DNA of 64,000 bases from assembly GCA_030549775.1 (NCBI GenBank), contig CM060174.1, positions 24,044,693 to 24,108,692 of the forward strand, given 5' to 3'. Made by a program: the position numbers and the translations under genes. Positions within the stretch are counted from its first letter, which is position 1; each line of letters begins with the position of its first letter. The stretch is from Tamarix chinensis. Taxonomy: Eukaryota; Streptophyta; Magnoliopsida; Caryophyllales; Tamaricaceae. The notes beneath the pieces were generated by a model, which saw only the letters and a list, made by a program, of their open reading frames with translations, did no database searches and was not told the origin of the DNA. This document shows positions 61,190 through 64,000 of the stretch, piece by piece.

Positions 61190-62406
61190 TGTTGAGGTTG
61201 CATGCTTAAAAAATCTAAAAGGTGATAAGGTAAATCCGCAACAATACGGATTCATTGTAGCACATTAAGGTCATATCCCACACGGAATTTGTTGTTAATT
61301 ATTGAATCATCACCATTTATGAGTATTTGAACAAATCAAATTTGGAGATTAGAAGGTGGCTAATAGAATAAAATCAAATAATAATGCTAATGTTAATACA
61401 AATCTAATTAAAAGTAAGGATTGGATTATCATCACTAATTAATAAATAATTAATGTAATTGCAAAATAATTATCTAAATCAGAGAGGGTGAAAAAACCTA
61501 AGTTACTAATAGCCTCTTTCAAGGTCTAAAAGAAATCACGAATCTAAATTAATAACCTATTTTCATGGTATTATATCAAATCAGATCCATTAAATTCTAT
61601 ACTAAATCAGTTAATTATGTAAGAGACTCTAGCCTACTTTTGTTTTTTGATTCTCCCATTTAATTGTTAGATTTTAGGTTATTAATCTTCACCATTTAGT
61701 GGTTAGATTAAAATCTATATTTAGTCAAATTGTTGATCAAGCAATTCAATCATAAGTGAAGAAATTAAAATTTGAAATTAAGAATTCAAGTAATCAAAAT
61801 AGAATTTAAACTAATTTATTGTTGATCAATGATTTAGACTAGATCCAATCCTAGAAAAGAAATCTACTCACTCAAAGCTAAATAAATAGGCAGAATAGAG
61901 AAATTATACATTCATGAAATTAAAAAGAGCAATATATTTTAAGATAGAACCAAGGTGTTGAAGATACAAAGAGTCGATTGTTCAATCCAAATGATTACAG
62001 AGATTTAAAATTAATTCTAATGGGTTTTTGCATCAAAGAGAGATGAATAAAAGAGAGAGGAGTAAAAGTAGATAGAGAGTAATGAGAATGAAAGGTATGC
62101 TCCCTAAAATCTCCTTTTAGTTGTCCCCTATTAGGTTTAGCAAAATCCACTACCTAATGTAACCATCAGATCCTTTAAAAGTGGGCTAAGAAAACAAAAT
62201 CTGATACCAAACACGGTTATGTTGGTTAACACGGCCAAGTTGTGTTGGGGTTAGAGAGTAAATAGTCACACTGAAGACTTGCATGAACATGTTAATCAAC
62301 ATGGAAGGCTGTGTTGGCTCCAACAATATGCATAAAGAATCTATGGAAATAAGCATATATAAAGAGGAAGAATCATCCTAATATTAGTCATTTTACCTAT
62401 TTATCA
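61190..62406 (-). repeat. Athila/Tat-type 3' LTR
   Basis: The plus strand begins TGTTGAGG, carries AAATCCGCAACAATACGGAT and CATATCCCACACGGAATTTG, typical of the 3' end of such LTRs in reverse, and ends CTATTTATCA next to a polypurine tract. ACACGG motifs lie at 62,210-62,320. It is an LTR of a minus-strand element whose internal part is interrupted after ~146 bases. Confidence 0.65.
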
Positions 62407-62420
62407 ACTCCTCCATGCTT
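62407..62420 (-). other. Polypurine tract beside the 61,190 LTR
   Basis: On the minus strand AAAGCATGGAGGAGT immediately precedes the LTR, as expected for a plus-strand primer site. Confidence 0.55.
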
Positions 62421-62552
62421 TAACTATTGTTTATCCTCAAGTAAAATGAACCAAGAACACAAGTCAAGGTTGACAGTTAAGACAGAAAACTATAGGAAAG
62501 ATAATGAGATAATGCAAAAGCATTAAACTTCACCTGAACTCACATGCATAAG
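62421..62552 (-). other. 3' internal remnant of an Athila/Tat-type element
   Basis: The TTATCCTCAAGTAAAATGAACC wording is typical of the region just inside the 3' LTR of this lineage. It is cut at 62,553 by the next LTR. Confidence 0.45.
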
Positions 62553-64000
62553 TGATATATAGGATTTATATGTTATTTTCCTAAGTAAAAATTCCATCTA
62601 TTCCTCATTATTTTTATAAGATTTAATCTTTTCTCGAGTTTTTTGCTTTTGAATAGATTTTGTAGGAAAAGATAATAATGAAGAAATTCAAAGGATAAAT
62701 AAATGGAAAGAGATAATAAAGCAGATTACAAATCAAGAAATATGGAATCAATGAAAGAAAATACCACATATGAAGAATATATATCAAAGGAAAGTTTGTA
62801 TCGAAATTTCATGAAGAAATAATGAAGGAACAAGAAACATGGAACCCTCGTGTTTCATAAACATGACTCGTGTTTTTCTATGAGCACACAAAATCTCAGG
62901 TTTTAAAATTTTGCATTTGGTCAAAAATTCAAGGAAAAATACTAAGGTCTCGTGTTTCCCAACACAGACCATGTTTTTCTTAAATTCTATAATGTTTGCG
63001 CAAAATGTTTCCTAATATACTTCTAAAGTTCTAAAAATTCGAGGGGGGTTCTAGGGAGTTCGAGAGTTATTTTTTTTCTCTATATTCTCTAGATACCACA
63101 TGTAATTCATAATTCCAATGCTCTTTCTCTCCATTGTATTTAATTGAATAATCAACACTTTACAATTCAAGTCGATAAGTTCTTCTCCATTCCTCTCTTA
63201 TTTGAAAGTTTTGATTTTTGATTGAATGCAAATAAATTCCCTTTAATGAATTATTATTTCTCTTAATTTTAGTGTTTTATTGTTAATTTATTTATAGTCA
63301 TTAATTTTAATTATATATTACTAAATTTAATTATACGTTATTGCAATTATGAAGATAGTAGCATAGATAATATACGGTAGGAGGATTTGATAATGGAGTT
63401 AGGGTTTCATATATGACAACGTAATTTGAATTTATGATTCTAAATGAAATTTCATTAATATAATATATGGAATTGAATGATTTTGCATCATAGGTTAATA
63501 GTTTAAACTAATTAGATTGATCATCTATTTAGTTTAGATTTTAATGAATGCTAGGATAACAGAATTAATACGTAATTGTTAATTAACGTTTCCAAAGTAG
63601 AAAAAGGTTAATTATTAACCTTCTCTATTAATTCTTATGATTACATGATCCGAGCTTATGTGATTATGGTCGTAGTTGTCTTCTTTCCATTTGTAATGCT
63701 GCAATTAATTAAATCTAGCATTCTTAACCTAGGTTATTAATTGGTTAGGGAGAAATTGAGAGCTTATTCAATTTATTAGAAATAAGAGAAAGTAAAGAGA
63801 TGAATTATTACGAGTTTCTAAAAGTCAACGTTAAATCATTTAGAATCATTCTTTTCTCCATGATTATTTGATATCCTAATACCATAATCAATACCTTCGT
63901 ATCCTTATTCATTAATTAGTGAGAAAAGTGTTTTATTAGTTATCCATAGTATAAAACTTAGTAATAGAAATAAATGTTATTACATAATAAGGGTTTTAAC
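62553..64000 (+). mobile_element. Athila-type LTR (plus strand), cut by the window end
   Basis: Same family as 32,770-34,332: TGATATATAGGATTTATATG start, ACATGGAACCCTCGTGTTTC-type motifs at 62,840-62,970 and matching blocks up to the last base, which corresponds to about 34,212 in the other copy. About 120 bases of the LTR and any internal region lie outside the window. Confidence 0.75.

Overview
The window looks like nuclear DNA of a seed plant with a large, repeat-rich genome. It is AT-rich. I found no host protein-coding gene and no tRNA or rRNA gene. Nearly everything recognisable comes from transposable elements. The plant assignment rests on several element types seen together: a Ty3/gypsy element primed by initiator-Met tRNA, Athila-type Ty3/gypsy remnants with a decayed tRNA-Asp primer site, L1-type LINEs with a C-terminal reverse-transcriptase zinc finger, and a CACTA transposase fragment. 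I do not name a species.

Layout. Positions 1-13,901 are LTR-like noncoding DNA. A long plus-strand LTR (2,136-13,886), followed by an initiator-Met primer-binding site, is split by the youngest element of the window. That element is a 7.2-kb Ty3/gypsy copy on the minus strand (3,856-11,041) sitting inside a CTT microsatellite. It keeps two ~0.82-kb LTRs, primer site, polypurine tract and an uninterrupted 837-codon pol. Its gag-protease part is broken by stops and a frameshift and carries about 102 consecutive glutamates. Positions 13,902-15,900 are unassigned.

Positions 15,901-38,656 are best read as one old Athila-like element on the minus strand (3' LTR, integrase, RNase H, reverse transcriptase and protease on the left; gag, primer site and 5' LTR on the right). 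It was opened in the protease region by a truncated plus-strand long LTR (about 21,036-35,451). That LTR was in turn hit by a structurally full-length but dead LINE (21,609-26,560, 16-bp target duplication), a 4.6-kb minus-strand solo LTR (27,692-32,282), and an Athila-type solo LTR (32,770-34,332) flanked by a 66-bp direct duplication. Minisatellites and trinucleotide arrays lie inside these LTRs.

Positions 38,657-39,600 hold a CACTA (En/Spm) transposase fragment that directly abuts the Athila LTR. Positions 39,600-60,690 are mostly long LTRs of the same broad family in both orientations. They include a plus-strand solo LTR (48,279-54,903, perfect 5-bp target duplication) containing a minus-strand solo LTR (49,830-53,292). 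A 3' LINE fragment lies at 55,960-56,582. The right end holds an unidentified decayed reading frame (60,888-61,163), an Athila-type LTR on the minus strand (61,190-62,406) and another on the plus strand cut by the window edge (62,553-64,000).

Apart from retrotransposition there is no gene cooperation to describe. The 3,856-11,041 element could supply RT/RNase H/integrase in principle, but not from its own broken gag-pol frame. Percentages, counts and alignments are by eye.
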